The notes beneath the pieces are model-generated. The model searched no databases. It worked only from the letters and a program-made list of their open reading frames with translations, and was not told the DNA's origin. Positions 45,589-54,814 of a stretch of 64,000 bases of DNA are shown in pieces (positions within the stretch are counted from its first letter, which is position 1; the number at the start of each line of letters is the position of its first letter). Origin of the DNA: Neorhizobium galegae (GTDB lineage: Bacteria; Pseudomonadota; Alphaproteobacteria; Rhizobiales; Rhizobiaceae); contig NZ_JAGIPG010000001.1 of the NCBI RefSeq assembly GCF_017877055.1, positions 1,860,001-1,924,000 of the forward strand, written 5' to 3'. A program made the position numbers and the translations under genes.

Positions 45589-47262
45589 CTACCGATCCCT
45601 GAAGCGGTTGGTGATCGGGTAACGCCGGTCGCGGCCGAAATTCTTCTTGGTGATTTTTACGCCGGGTGCGGATTGGCGCCGCTTGTATTCGGCGAGATAA
45701 AGCAGGTGCTCGATCCGGTGCACGGTGGCGATGTCGTGGCCGCGGGCGATAATCTCCTCGGTGCCCATCTCCAACTCGACGAGGCACTCCAGAATGTCGT
45801 CGAGCACCGGATAGGGCGGCAGCGAATCCTGGTCGGTCTGGTTGGGCCTGAGTTCCGCGGACGGGGCCTTGGAGATGATGTTCTTCGGGATCACCTCGCC
45901 GCTCGGCCCCAGCGCCGTCGGCGGCAGGTGTTGGTTGCGCCAGGCGGCCAGCGCATAGACCTGCATCTTGTAGAGGTCCTTGATCGGGTTGAAGCCGCCG
46001 TTCATGTCGCCGTAGAGGGTCGCGTAACCGACCGACATTTCCGACTTGTTGCCGGTCGTCACCACCATCGAGCCGAACTTGTTGGAGATCGCCATCAGGA
46101 TCGTGCCGCGCGCACGGCTCTGGAGATTCTCCTCGGTAATGCCCTCCTCGGTTCCCTCGAACAGTTCGGCCAGCGCCGACGAAAAACCGTCCACCGGCTC
46201 GGCGATCTGCACGATGTCGTAACGGCAGCCGAGCGCCCTGGCGCAATCGGCCGCATCCTTCAGCGAATCCTCGGAGGTGTAGCGATAGGGCAGCATCACC
46301 GTGCGCACCCGCTCCTCGCCCAGCGCATCGACGGCGATCGCCGCGCAGATGGCGCTGTCGATGCCGCCGGACAGGCCGAGCACGACCGACTTGAAGCCGT
46401 TCTTGTTGACATAGTCGCGGAAGCCTAAGAGGCAGGCGCGGTAATCCGCCTCCTCCCTTTCCGGAATGCGCGCCATCGGGCCACGTGCACAATGCCAGGT
46501 CTCGCCAATCCGTCTCCACTCGGTGACGGCGACGGCTGGCTCGAACTGGCTCATCTGGAAGGCGAGCGACTTGTCCACGTTGAAGGCGAAGCTGGCGCCG
46601 TCGAAGACCAGCTCGTCCTGGCCGCCGAGCTGGGCCGCGTAGATCATCGGCAGGCCGGTCTCGATCACCTGTTTCAGAACGACCTGATGGCGGATATCCA
46701 CCTTGCCGCGATAATAGGGGGAGCCGTTCGGCACCAGCAGGATTTCTGCGCCGCTTTCCGACAGGGTCTCGCAGACGCCGAGATCGCCCCAGATGTCCTC
46801 GCAGATCGGGATGCCGAGCCGCACGCCCCGGAAATTCACCGGTCCGGGCATTTCGCCGGCGATGAAGACGCGCTTTTCGTCGAACTCGCCATAGTTCGGC
46901 AGGTCGATCTTGTCGCGCACCGCGATCACCTTGCCGCCGTCGAGCACGGCGATCGAGTTGTGCCGGCCTTCCTCGCCCTGGCGCGGGAAGCCGATGATGA
47001 CACCCGGTCCACCATCCGCCGTATCGGCAGCAAGCTCCTCCACCGCCTTCAGGCAGGCCTTCAGGAAAGCCGGCTTCAGGACGAGGTCTTCCGGCGGATA
47101 ACCGGACAGGAAGAGCTCGGTGAACAGGATGAGATCCGCCTCCTCGCGGGCGGCATCTCTTCGGGCTTCACGAGCCAGCGCCAGATTGCCGGCGATATCG
47201 CCGACGGTCGGGTTGAGCTGCGCGACGGCGATGCGGAAAGTCTGGCTGATGTCCTGGGTCAT
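45589..47262 (-). CDS. nadE: Glutamine-dependent NAD+ synthetase
   Basis: Last step of NAD synthesis. 557 residues with two domains: an N-terminal nitrilase-fold glutaminase (Glu in FTELFLSGYPPEDL, Lys in RDKIDLPNYGEFDE, Cys in IPICEDIWGD) and a C-terminal ATP-dependent synthetase with the PP-loop LGLSGGIDSA. The fusion supplies ammonia from glutamine by an internal tunnel. Next gene in the run is the propeller protein. Confidence 0.97.
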   Translation of the reverse strand: MTQDISQTFRIAVAQLNPTVGDIAGNLALAREARRDAAREEADLILFTELFLSGYPPEDLVLKPAFLKACLKAVEELAADTADGGPGVIIGFPRQGEEGRHNSIAVLDGGKVIAVRDKIDLPNYGEFDEKRVFIAGEMPGPVNFRGVRLGIPICEDIWGDLGVCETLSESGAEILLVPNGSPYYRGKVDIRHQVVLKQVIETGLPMIYAAQLGGQDELVFDGASFAFNVDKSLAFQMSQFEPAVAVTEWRRIGETWHCARGPMARIPEREEADYRACLLGFRDYVNKNGFKSVVLGLSGGIDSAICAAIAVDALGEERVRTVMLPYRYTSEDSLKDAADCARALGCRYDIVQIAEPVDGFSSALAELFEGTEEGITEENLQSRARGTILMAISNKFGSMVVTTGNKSEMSVGYATLYGDMNGGFNPIKDLYKMQVYALAAWRNQHLPPTALGPSGEVIPKNIISKAPSAELRPNQTDQDSLPPYPVLDDILECLVELEMGTEEIIARGHDIATVHRIEHLLYLAEYKRRQSAPGVKITKKNFGRDRRYPITNRFRDR

Positions 47263-47322
47263 GGTACCGATTTAGCGTCAGCCGCAGGCGGCGGCAACGT
47301 TGTTCCGTGAGTTTTTTGTCGT

Positions 47323-47733
47323 TCAGGCAGATGCAGGACGATCGCCCGGATAATGCGGCACGCCGTCCTCCGGCAGTTCGTAGAAATCTCCCTTGTCGGC
47401 GCAGTAGATATGCTCGCCCATGACCAGCCCGCTCGGCTGATCGAAGGCACCCGCGAGGATGGAAATGCTTGCCGCGCCCTCAGCCTGCCAGAACAGCGCC
47501 GAACCGCATCGCGAGCAGAAGCCGCGCCGCGCCTCGTCGCTGGCACGATACCAGCTCAGCGTCTCCTCGCCTTCGAGCGTCATGTTCTCGACGCGAACGC
47601 TGGTGGCCGCATAATAGAGCCCGGTCTGGCGACGGCATTGCGAACAATGGCAGGCCGTGACCGTCCGCAGCGGCCCAACCGTCTCAAAGCGGATCGCACC
47701 GCACAGGCAACGACCGCTGTTTTTCTGCTGCAT
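47323..47733 (-). CDS. GFA family zinc protein (glutathione-dependent formaldehyde-activating enzyme-like)
   Basis: 136 residues with the zinc pattern of the family: GRCLCGAIRFE, CHCSQCRRQTG and GFCSRCGSALFW. Some family members bind S-hydroxymethyl-glutathione, but most are of unknown activity, so only the fold is certain. It lies 60 bases upstream of nadE on the same strand. Confidence 0.88.
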   Translation of the reverse strand: MQQKNSGRCLCGAIRFETVGPLRTVTACHCSQCRRQTGLYYAATSVRVENMTLEGEETLSWYRASDEARRGFCSRCGSALFWQAEGAASISILAGAFDQPSGLVMGEHIYCADKGDFYELPEDGVPHYPGDRPASA

Positions 47734-47832
47734 GCACCATCCCCGACGACCACCATACGCCCAGTGTCGCGAGCACGAGCCTCGGGGTCAAATCTATTCG
47801 GCTGATGATGACCATCAGGGGAAATAATACGA

Positions 47833-47860
47833 AGAAGGCCGGCGTCACCGCCGGCCTTCT
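47833..47860 (-). terminator. Terminator of the DAHP synthase gene
   Basis: Perfect 12-bp stem AGAAGGCCGGCG/CGCCGGCCTTCT with a 4-base loop, then TTCG on the minus strand. The T run is short, but the stem is very stable. Confidence 0.7.
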
Positions 47861-47888
47861 CTGATTTCCAACCATCGTGAGCGGCGGT

Positions 47889-49262
47889 TCAGCCGTTGAC
47901 GACCATCCGCTTTTCGTCGCGGCCGCTCTTCATCCGCTCGGCGAGCAGGAAGGCCAGTTCCAGCGCCTGGTCAGCGTTGAGGCGCGGGTCGCAATGGGTG
48001 TGGTAACGGTCCTGCAGATCGCCAGCCGTGACGGCACGGGCGCCGCCGGTGCATTCGGTGACGTCCTTGCCGGTCATCTCGATATGGATGCCGCCCGGAT
48101 GGGTGCCTTCCGCGCGATGGATCTGGAAGAAGCTCTCGACCTCCGACAGGATCCGCTCGAACGGCCGGGTCTTGTAGTTGTTGAGGGTGATCGTGTTGCC
48201 GTGCATCGGGTCGCAGGACCAGACGACCTTTTTGCCCTCACGCTCGACAGCGCGGATCAGCTTGGGCAGGTTCTCGGCAACCTTGTCATGACCGAAACGG
48301 CAGATCAGCGTCAGGCGGCCGGCTTCGTTGGCCGGGTTCAGCGCGTCGATGAGCTCGATCAGGTTGTCGGCCTGCAGCGATGGGCCGCATTTGAGACCGA
48401 TCGGGTTCTTGATGCCGCGGAAATATTCGACATGCGCATGGTCGAGCTGGCGGGTGCGGTCGCCGATCCACAGCATGTGGCCTGACGTCGCGTACCAATC
48501 GCCGGACGTGGAGTCGATGCGCGTGAAGGCTTCTTCGTAACCGAGAAGCAGCGCCTCATGGCTGGTGAAGAAGTCCGTCTCGCGCAGGCTCGGCTGGTTT
48601 TCCGAGGTGATGCCGATCGCGGTCATGAAGTCCATGGTCTCGCTGATGCGGTCTGCGAGCTTGCGGTAACGTTCGCCCTGGGGGCTATCCTTGACGAAAC
48701 CGAGCATCCACTTGTGGACGTTTTCGAGATTGGCGTAGCCGCCCATGGCGAACGCGCGCAAAAGATTGAGGGTTGCCGCCGACTGGCGATAGGCCATCAT
48801 CTGGCGTTCCGGATCGGGAATGCGCGACTCCGGCGAAAACTCGATGCCGTTGATGATATCGCCGCGGTAGGACGGCAGTTCGACGCCTCCCTGCACCTCG
48901 ACATTCGAAGAACGCGGCTTGGCGAACTGACCGGCGATGCGGCCGACCTTGACGACCGGAAGCTGGGCGCCATAGGTCAGGACAACCGCCATCTGCAGGA
49001 ACGAACGGAAGAAGTCACGGATATTGTCCGCACCGTGTTCGACGAAGCTCTCGGCGCAGTCGCCGCCCTGCAGCAGGAAGGCATTGCCTTCCGCGACGCT
49101 GGCGAGCTGCTTCTTCAGGCGGCGGGCTTCACCGGCAAACACGAGCGGCGGAAAGGTCGCGAGCTGAGCCTCAGTCGCTGCCAATGCGGCCTTGTCCGGA
49201 AATTCAGGGACCTGCTGGATCGGTTTTTGCCGCCAACTGCTCGGGGTCCAGTTCTGTGCCAT
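47889..49262 (-). CDS. Class II 3-deoxy-7-phosphoheptulonate (DAHP) synthase
   Basis: First enzyme of the shikimate pathway, joining PEP and erythrose 4-phosphate. 457 residues from ATG 49262, with AGGTGAGCGAG before it; the frame from 49304 adds non-family residues. Plant-like class II type: [26 protein letters not shown]-like segment, and [10 protein letters not shown] near the metal site. Unlike class I enzymes it is not recognisably feedback-controlled by an added domain. Monocistronic. Confidence 0.96.
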   Translation of the reverse strand: MAQNWTPSSWRQKPIQQVPEFPDKAALAATEAQLATFPPLVFAGEARRLKKQLASVAEGNAFLLQGGDCAESFVEHGADNIRDFFRSFLQMAVVLTYGAQLPVVKVGRIAGQFAKPRSSNVEVQGGVELPSYRGDIINGIEFSPESRIPDPERQMMAYRQSAATLNLLRAFAMGGYANLENVHKWMLGFVKDSPQGERYRKLADRISETMDFMTAIGITSENQPSLRETDFFTSHEALLLGYEEAFTRIDSTSGDWYATSGHMLWIGDRTRQLDHAHVEYFRGIKNPIGLKCGPSLQADNLIELIDALNPANEAGRLTLICRFGHDKVAENLPKLIRAVEREGKKVVWSCDPMHGNTITLNNYKTRPFERILSEVESFFQIHRAEGTHPGGIHIEMTGKDVTECTGGARAVTAGDLQDRYHTHCDPRLNADQALELAFLLAERMKSGRDEKRMVVNG

Positions 49263-49544
49263 CTCGCTCACCTGTTTCAGCCTCGGCCATCCTCTGCCGG
49301 GCAAGTCCTTAAAATCGAGGCGGCTTATAGACCTTAACAGCCCCGTTGCATAGCCGTTTTGCCCGCTTTCACCGCCGGCTCGTCCCCCGCGATATGGCCA
49401 CGAATATCAAGCTGGCGCCGCACCCGGTCGGATCGCATGCAGTATGAATTCAGGACATGGCTTGAATTTTAGTCCCGTTCTTAGCCACAACTTCACGAAT
49501 TTGCGCGACGTTTCGCGCAGGGTTTTCTTGCTGGGGAGCAGGCG

Positions 49545-50903
49545 ATGCATCCGATGACACGTTTCTGGAAGGATCGCCGCGGCAATTTCGGCGTCATGAC
49601 CGCCTTTCTGTTGGTTCCGCTGATTGGAACAGCCGGCATGGCGCTCGATTTCGGCCACGCGCTCACCGTCAAGCAGCAACTCGTGGGCGCGGCCGATGCG
49701 GCCGCCGTCGGCGCCATTGCCGAGAAATCAAAGGCTGTCGCCCAGGCGATGCAACTGCCGGGGGACGGGAGCGTGGCGCTAGATCCGGCCGAGGCCCGAA
49801 GCATCTTCCTCGGTCAGATGTCCGGCGAGCTTTCCTCCCTGCCGGTCAGCGTCGATATCGAGGTCGCGAAGAACAACGGCATCCTCACCTCGCGCGTATC
49901 GTTCAGCGCAACCTTGCCGACCACTTTCATGACGATCCTCGGCAAGGACGACATTACCGTGTCCGGCCGGGCCACCGCGCAGTACCAGACGCCGTCGTTC
50001 CTCGACTTCTACATGCTGCTCGACAACACGCCGTCGATGGGGGTCGGGGCCAACTCGAAGGCCATCGACGACATGAAATACGCAACTCGCAACGGTGACA
50101 GCAAGGGCAACAACAAAGAGTGCGCCTTTGCCTGCCATATCGTTTTCGAGGACGGAAAAGAAGATCCAAACAGCTATTACAACGTCGCCAAGCAGAACCG
50201 CATCCCCATTCGTATCGATGTCGTCGCCGAAGCAACGGAAACTTTGATGAAAACGGCAACGGATACGCAGACCGTGCCCGGCCAGTTTCGTATGGCGGCC
50301 TACACCTTCGGGGAACGGGCGCAGGACGCAAAGCTCTTCAAGGTCGCCGAACTGAGCGAAAACCTTTCTTCGGTCGGTGATGCAACTGAAAAGATCAGAC
50401 TGATGAGCATTCCAAAGCAGAACTACAACAGCGATCAACAAACCAGCTTTGATGACGCTCTGACGCGCATTGGGGATGAGATCCTCAGTAAACCAGCGTA
50501 TGGCCTACCGGGAAACGGCACGAGCAAGGCCGACCGCCAGAAGATTGTTTTCCTGGTGGCCGATGGTGTAGGCGACAGCTACAAACCGAACGGTTGCACC
50601 AGCGAGAAAGGTCTGGTGACGAACACAGCAGGCCGTTGTATCGAGCCTATCGATACAAAATTCTGTCAGAAGCTGAAGGAAAAGAACATCCGCATTGCGG
50701 TGCTCTACACCACATATCTGCCGCTACACAGCAATGACTTTTGGAAAAAGTGGGTAGAGCCGTTCGATGACAGCATTTCTACGAAGATGAAGGAATGCGC
50801 GAGCCCCGGTTATTTCTTCGAAGTCTCGCTCGAGCAGGGCATCGCGGACGCCATGAATACCCTTTTCCACAAGATCGTCAGCGCGCCGCGCATCACCAGC
50901 TAG
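49545..50903 (+). CDS. TadG-like pilus/secretion protein with VWA-type domain
   Basis: 452 residues. The N-terminus has the TadE/TadG form: a short basic leader, RRGNFGVMTAFLLVPLIGTAGMALDFG (membrane helix with the family Asp), then AADAAAVGA. From about 155 on comes a von Willebrand A-like domain with the metal-site text MLLDNTPSMG, a variant D-x-T-x-S of the usual D-x-S-x-S. Tad proteins build Flp pili or secreted matrices, but no other tad gene is near. It is probably exported and held by the N-terminal helix. Confidence 0.85.
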   Translation: MHPMTRFWKDRRGNFGVMTAFLLVPLIGTAGMALDFGHALTVKQQLVGAADAAAVGAIAEKSKAVAQAMQLPGDGSVALDPAEARSIFLGQMSGELSSLPVSVDIEVAKNNGILTSRVSFSATLPTTFMTILGKDDITVSGRATAQYQTPSFLDFYMLLDNTPSMGVGANSKAIDDMKYATRNGDSKGNNKECAFACHIVFEDGKEDPNSYYNVAKQNRIPIRIDVVAEATETLMKTATDTQTVPGQFRMAAYTFGERAQDAKLFKVAELSENLSSVGDATEKIRLMSIPKQNYNSDQQTSFDDALTRIGDEILSKPAYGLPGNGTSKADRQKIVFLVADGVGDSYKPNGCTSEKGLVTNTAGRCIEPIDTKFCQKLKEKNIRIAVLYTTYLPLHSNDFWKKWVEPFDDSISTKMKECASPGYFFEVSLEQGIADAMNTLFHKIVSAPRITS

Positions 50904-50927
50904 CCCAGCGCCGAAGCCGGGAGCGCG

Positions 50928-52316
50928 TCAGACGCGCTCGCCGTTCTTCACCCGGTAGCTCGGATTGTACATGGTGACGAGTTCCTCGGACGCCGTCGGA
51001 TGGACGGCCATGGTGCGGTCGAAATCATCCTTGGTGACGCCGGCCTTCAGCGAAATACCGAGAAGCTGCGCCATCTCGCCGGCATCGTGGCCGAGGATGT
51101 GGGCTCCGACCACCTTGCGGCTTGCCGCATCGACGACCAGCTTCATGATCATCTTCTCGGCCCGTCCCGAAAGCGTCGCCTTCATCGGCCGGAATTCGGC
51201 GCGGTAGATCTCGATCTCCGGATAGCGCTTGGCGGCCTCCTCTTCCGACAGGCCGACCGTGCCGATCTCCGGCTGCGAGAAGACGGCGGTGGCGATCAGA
51301 TCATGGTCGGGGGCGGTCGGATTGTCCTTGTATTCGGTTTCGATGAAGCACATCGCCTCGTGGATCGCCACGGGCGTCAGCTGTACCCGGTCGGTGACAT
51401 CGCCGAGCGCATAGATATGCGGCACGCTGGTGCGGGAATATCTGTCGACGACGATGGCACCACGTTCGTTCACCTCGACGCCGGCGGCCTCCAGGCCCAA
51501 TCCCGTGGTATTCGGATCGCGGCCGAGCGCCAGCATGATGGTGTCGACAGCGATCGTCTCGCCGTTCATGGTCCTGGCGACAAGCCCGCCGGCCGCCGCC
51601 TTGGTGATTTCCTCGATCACGTCGGTGAGGACGATGCGAATCCCCTTCTCGACCATCGCCTTGTGCAGGCCCTGGCGCATGTCGTGGTCGAAGCGCGAGA
51701 GGATCTCCTTGCCGCGATAGATCAGCGTCACGTCGACGCCGAGGCCGTGGAAGATGTTGGCGAATTCGACCGCGATATAGCCGCCGCCGGCGATCAGGAT
51801 GGAGCGCGGCAGTTCGGGCAGGTCGAAGGCCTCGTTGGACGAGATGCAGAGCTCGTGGCCGGGCAGCGCCGCATGCGGGTTGGGTGCGCCGCCGGTGGCG
51901 ATCACGATCTTTTCGGCGGTCACCGTCTTGCCGGTCTTCACGAGCCGGATCGTATGCGCATCGACCAGCTCGGCGCGGGTCTCCAGGATTTCCGCACCGT
52001 TGTTTTCAAGACCCCTGCGATAGAGGCCTTCGAGACGGGCGATCTCCCTGTCCTTGGCGGCGATCAGCTTCTTCCAGTCGAACGTGCTTGCTCCGACTTC
52101 CCAGCCGTAACCGACCGCATCCTCGAAATGTTCATGGTATTGCGATGCGTAGACGAAGAGCTTCTTCGGCACGCAGCCGCGGATGACGCAGGTGCCACCG
52201 AAACGATATTCCTCGGCGATCGCCACCCGCTTGCCAAGCGATGCCGCCACGCGCCCGGCCCTCACGCCGCCCGATCCGCCGCCAATCACGAAGAGATCAT
52301 AGTCATAGGCGGTCAT
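50928..52316 (-). CDS. gor: Glutathione-disulfide reductase
   Basis: FAD/NADPH enzyme that keeps glutathione reduced. 462 residues from ATG 52316; the frame from 52376 adds 20 unlike residues. FAD site GGGSGGVRAG, redox pair C43-x4-C48 in GTCVIRGCVPKK, NADPH domain GGGYIAVEFA, and the C-terminal His-Glu in HPTASEE. A terminator lies between it and the DUF2059 gene upstream. Confidence 0.96.
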   Translation of the reverse strand: MTAYDYDLFVIGGGSGGVRAGRVAASLGKRVAIAEEYRFGGTCVIRGCVPKKLFVYASQYHEHFEDAVGYGWEVGASTFDWKKLIAAKDREIARLEGLYRRGLENNGAEILETRAELVDAHTIRLVKTGKTVTAEKIVIATGGAPNPHAALPGHELCISSNEAFDLPELPRSILIAGGGYIAVEFANIFHGLGVDVTLIYRGKEILSRFDHDMRQGLHKAMVEKGIRIVLTDVIEEITKAAAGGLVARTMNGETIAVDTIMLALGRDPNTTGLGLEAAGVEVNERGAIVVDRYSRTSVPHIYALGDVTDRVQLTPVAIHEAMCFIETEYKDNPTAPDHDLIATAVFSQPEIGTVGLSEEEAAKRYPEIEIYRAEFRPMKATLSGRAEKMIMKLVVDAASRKVVGAHILGHDAGEMAQLLGISLKAGVTKDDFDRTMAVHPTASEELVTMYNPSYRVKNGERV

Positions 52317-52375
52317 AATATTCTCCTTGAGAGCAGGCAGCTGGATGTGGCTCACATATAGGGACGAGAGACCCA

Positions 52376-52408
52376 AAAGGAAAAGCCCGGATTGCTCCGG
52401 GCTTCCTT
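52376..52408 (-). terminator. Terminator of the DUF2059 gene
   Basis: Stem AAGCCCGG (52383-52390) with CCGGGCTT (52397-52404) and a 6-base loop; on the minus strand TTCCTTTT follows. Confidence 0.75.
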
Positions 52409-52433
52409 AAAATTCGGCGGGTCGACGATGCTA

Positions 52434-53147
52434 TCAGGGCTTCGGCGCGGGCGCCGGGGCCGGGGCCGGCTTGGCGGCCGGGGCGGCGGGCTTGGCCGGA
52501 GCGGTGGCGGCCGGAGCAGCTGGCTTGGCCGCAGGCGCAGCAGCGGGTTTTGCCGGTGCCGGCGGAGTAGCAGGCTTTGCCGGCGCTGGAGCAGCAGCCT
52601 GTGCTTCCGCCGGAGCCGGATCGACGACGGGCGCATGGATCGGGTTAGCGTCGATAATGCCGCGCAGCTTTTCCGAACTCTGGTTGGTCAGATCGCGGGA
52701 AATCCCGTTTGCCCAGATTTCGGCGGCCTTGGTCAATTCGCGGCTGACGAGCGGCTGGGTGGTCAAGAGCTTCTTGCCGGTATCCGTGCTGAAGAAGGTG
52801 GAAATCGACTTCAGTTCATCGACCGAGAAGCTCTTGGCGTAGATCGTCGCGGCTTCCCTTTCCAGATCGGCACGGCGCGGTGCAAGCACAAGCGCCTGCT
52901 CATCGACGACGTTGGAGATCTGACCCTGGAAGTTCGGAGAAGCCTGGATGAACTGGGCCTTCAGACGCTCTGCCAGGTTGGGCAGGATATTGTCGTAGCG
53001 ATCCGTGACGTTGAGTGCCGAGATCGCGTTGCGCGCAGCGGCAAGCTGGGCTTCCGAAACTTCCTGCGCGCGAGCCGATACCGCGAAGGCGCCGGAGAAG
53101 AGGATGGCCACAGCGGCGGCACGGCCGAGAACCGCGAATCTGATCAT
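52434..53147 (-). CDS. DUF2059 secreted protein with Ala/Pro/Lys-rich tail
   Basis: 237 residues. Signal peptide with cleavage after ARA (about residue 27). A helical DUF2059 domain fills about 50-165 (LSVDELKSISTFF-like text here as FSVDELKSISTFFSTDTGKKL). The last 60 residues are nearly all Ala, Pro and Lys, a low-complexity tail that could bind peptidoglycan or nucleic acid or act as a spacer. It follows rpiA by 18 bases and may share its transcript. Function unknown. Confidence 0.85.
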   Translation of the reverse strand: MIRFAVLGRAAAVAILFSGAFAVSARAQEVSEAQLAAARNAISALNVTDRYDNILPNLAERLKAQFIQASPNFQGQISNVVDEQALVLAPRRADLEREAATIYAKSFSVDELKSISTFFSTDTGKKLLTTQPLVSRELTKAAEIWANGISRDLTNQSSEKLRGIIDANPIHAPVVDPAPAEAQAAAPAPAKPATPPAPAKPAAAPAAKPAAPAATAPAKPAAPAAKPAPAPAPAPKP

Positions 53148-53165
53148 GAGTTGCTTGCTCCTAGT

Positions 53166-53861
53166 TTACTTCGCCTCGAGCGTCCGCGCTCCAGCCTCAC
53201 CGGCAATGATCGCTAAGGACGCCATATGAATGAACAGCCCGTGTTCCACGACACCGGGAATGAAATTAAGCTCCGCCGACAGTGCGTCTGCATCAGGAAT
53301 GCGGCCAAAAGATGCGTCGAAAATGTAGTGGCCGCCATCCGTCGTGAAGACTTCAGCCCCCGATTTGCGCAGCTTCAACTCGCCGGTCAATCCTAACCGG
53401 GAAGCGGCCTTTTCGATGGCAATCTGCGTCGCCGTCTGGCCGAAGGGATTGATCTCGATCGGTAGCGGATAGGCTCCGAGCATGCCGACCAGCTTGCTTT
53501 CGTCGGCAATCACGATCATGCGGGCAGACGCTGCGGCGACGATCTTCTCGCGCAGCAACGCGCCGCCGCCGCCCTTGATCAGGGTCAGGTTGGCATCGAT
53601 TTCGTCGGCTCCGTCGATCGTCAGATCGAGTTCCGGAAGCTCGTCGAGCGATTTCAGCGGAATGCCGAGCTCGACGCAGAGCCTCGCGGTGCGCTCGGAC
53701 GTCGGCACGCTTTCGACCTTGAAGCCGCCGTGGACCTTTTCGGCAAGTAGCCTGACGAATTCGTCCGCCGTCGAACCGGTGCCGATGCCAAGCCTCATGC
53801 CGTCCTCGACATAGGTCAGTGCCGCCTGCGCCGCCTTGACTTTCATTTCCCGGGCGTCCAT
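53166..53861 (-). CDS. rpiA: Ribose-5-phosphate isomerase A
   Basis: Interconverts ribose 5-phosphate and ribulose 5-phosphate. 231 residues from ATG 53861, with GGAG about 10 bases upstream; the frame from 53918 is non-family. Signatures: [21 protein letters not shown] and [11 protein letters not shown]. It is divergent from gph and followed by the DUF2059 gene. Confidence 0.96.
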   Translation of the reverse strand: MDAREMKVKAAQAALTYVEDGMRLGIGTGSTADEFVRLLAEKVHGGFKVESVPTSERTARLCVELGIPLKSLDELPELDLTIDGADEIDANLTLIKGGGGALLREKIVAAASARMIVIADESKLVGMLGAYPLPIEINPFGQTATQIAIEKAASRLGLTGELKLRKSGAEVFTTDGGHYIFDASFGRIPDADALSAELNFIPGVVEHGLFIHMASLAIIAGEAGARTLEAK

Positions 53862-54049
53862 CCGCCAAAAGCTCCCGCTGTTTTCGCCGACCCGCTGTGT
53901 ACACGCCTCTCCCGCCAAACGAAAGTCCCCTCGCGGCGGGTTTTACGAAGCCATGGGTTTTACGAAGGTGGGCGAATCTCGCATATTTGCTTTTCACGGC
54001 AGCATTGCTTAATCCGGGACATCTCCCGAACGACGTTCACGAGGTTCCA

Positions 54050-54751
54050 TTGATCACTCCACTCGTCATTTTCGACCTCGACGGCACGCTGATCGACACC
54101 GCACCGGATCTTATCGACAGCCTCAATTATACGATCGAGGACATCGGCCTCCAGCCGGTGACCTTCGAGGATCTCACCCATCTCGTCGGCCAGGGCGTGC
54201 GCGTGATGATCCGCCGCGCCTTCGAACTTCGCCGGGTTCCGCTCGACGAGCCGACGGCGGCTAGGCTGTTCGACCGCTATATGGAGCACTACGAGTCGCA
54301 GATGCCGGGCAGAAGTCGCCCCTATGACGGCGTCGTCGCGTGTCTCGACCGCCTGTCGGCAGCCGGCATGCGGCTCGCGGTCTGCACCAACAAGTCCGAA
54401 CGGCTCGCCTTCCCGCTTCTCGAGAAGCTAGACCTTCTGGACCGCTTCGTCGCGATGACCTGCGGCGATACCTTCGCCGTCCGCAAGCCGGATGCCCGGC
54501 ATATTTTCGGCACCATCGAACGGGCCGGCGGCGATCCGGCGACGAGCATCATGATCGGTGACAGCGTCAACGACATCCTTGCCGCGCAGAATGCCGGCAT
54601 TGCCTCGGTCGCCGTGACCTTCGGTTATTCCGACGTTGCGGTCGACATGCTCAACCCGGATCGGGTGATCGGCGGTTATGACGAGCTGACCGTAGGGATG
54701 GTGGAAACGCTGATTTCCAACGACGTGAGGCGGCTGGCGGCGGCCAAATAA
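54050..54751 (+). CDS. gph: Phosphoglycolate phosphatase
   Basis: HAD-superfamily phosphatase that removes 2-phosphoglycolate. 233 residues from TTG 54050, with GAGG 5 bases upstream. The frame is open back to 53897, but there it overlaps the divergent rpiA promoter and is not family-like. Motif I FDLDGTLID (D9, D11), motif II in CTNKS, and motif IV GDSVNDILAA. Alternative HAD substrates cannot be excluded. Confidence 0.92.
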   Translation: MITPLVIFDLDGTLIDTAPDLIDSLNYTIEDIGLQPVTFEDLTHLVGQGVRVMIRRAFELRRVPLDEPTAARLFDRYMEHYESQMPGRSRPYDGVVACLDRLSAAGMRLAVCTNKSERLAFPLLEKLDLLDRFVAMTCGDTFAVRKPDARHIFGTIERAGGDPATSIMIGDSVNDILAAQNAGIASVAVTFGYSDVAVDMLNPDRVIGGYDELTVGMVETLISNDVRRLAAAK

Positions 54752-54752
54752 A

Positions 54753-54778
54753 AAGGCGGCACGAGGCCGCCTTCTTCT
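54753..54778. terminator. Terminator between gph and the convergent L,D-transpeptidase gene
   Basis: 8-bp stem AAGGCGGC/GCCGCCTT with a 5-base loop, flanked by A on one side and TTCTTCT on the other, able to serve both strands. Confidence 0.7.
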
Positions 54779-54814
54779 GCAATCCGAAACTCGTTCTCGG
54801 CCCAAAAGCTGACC

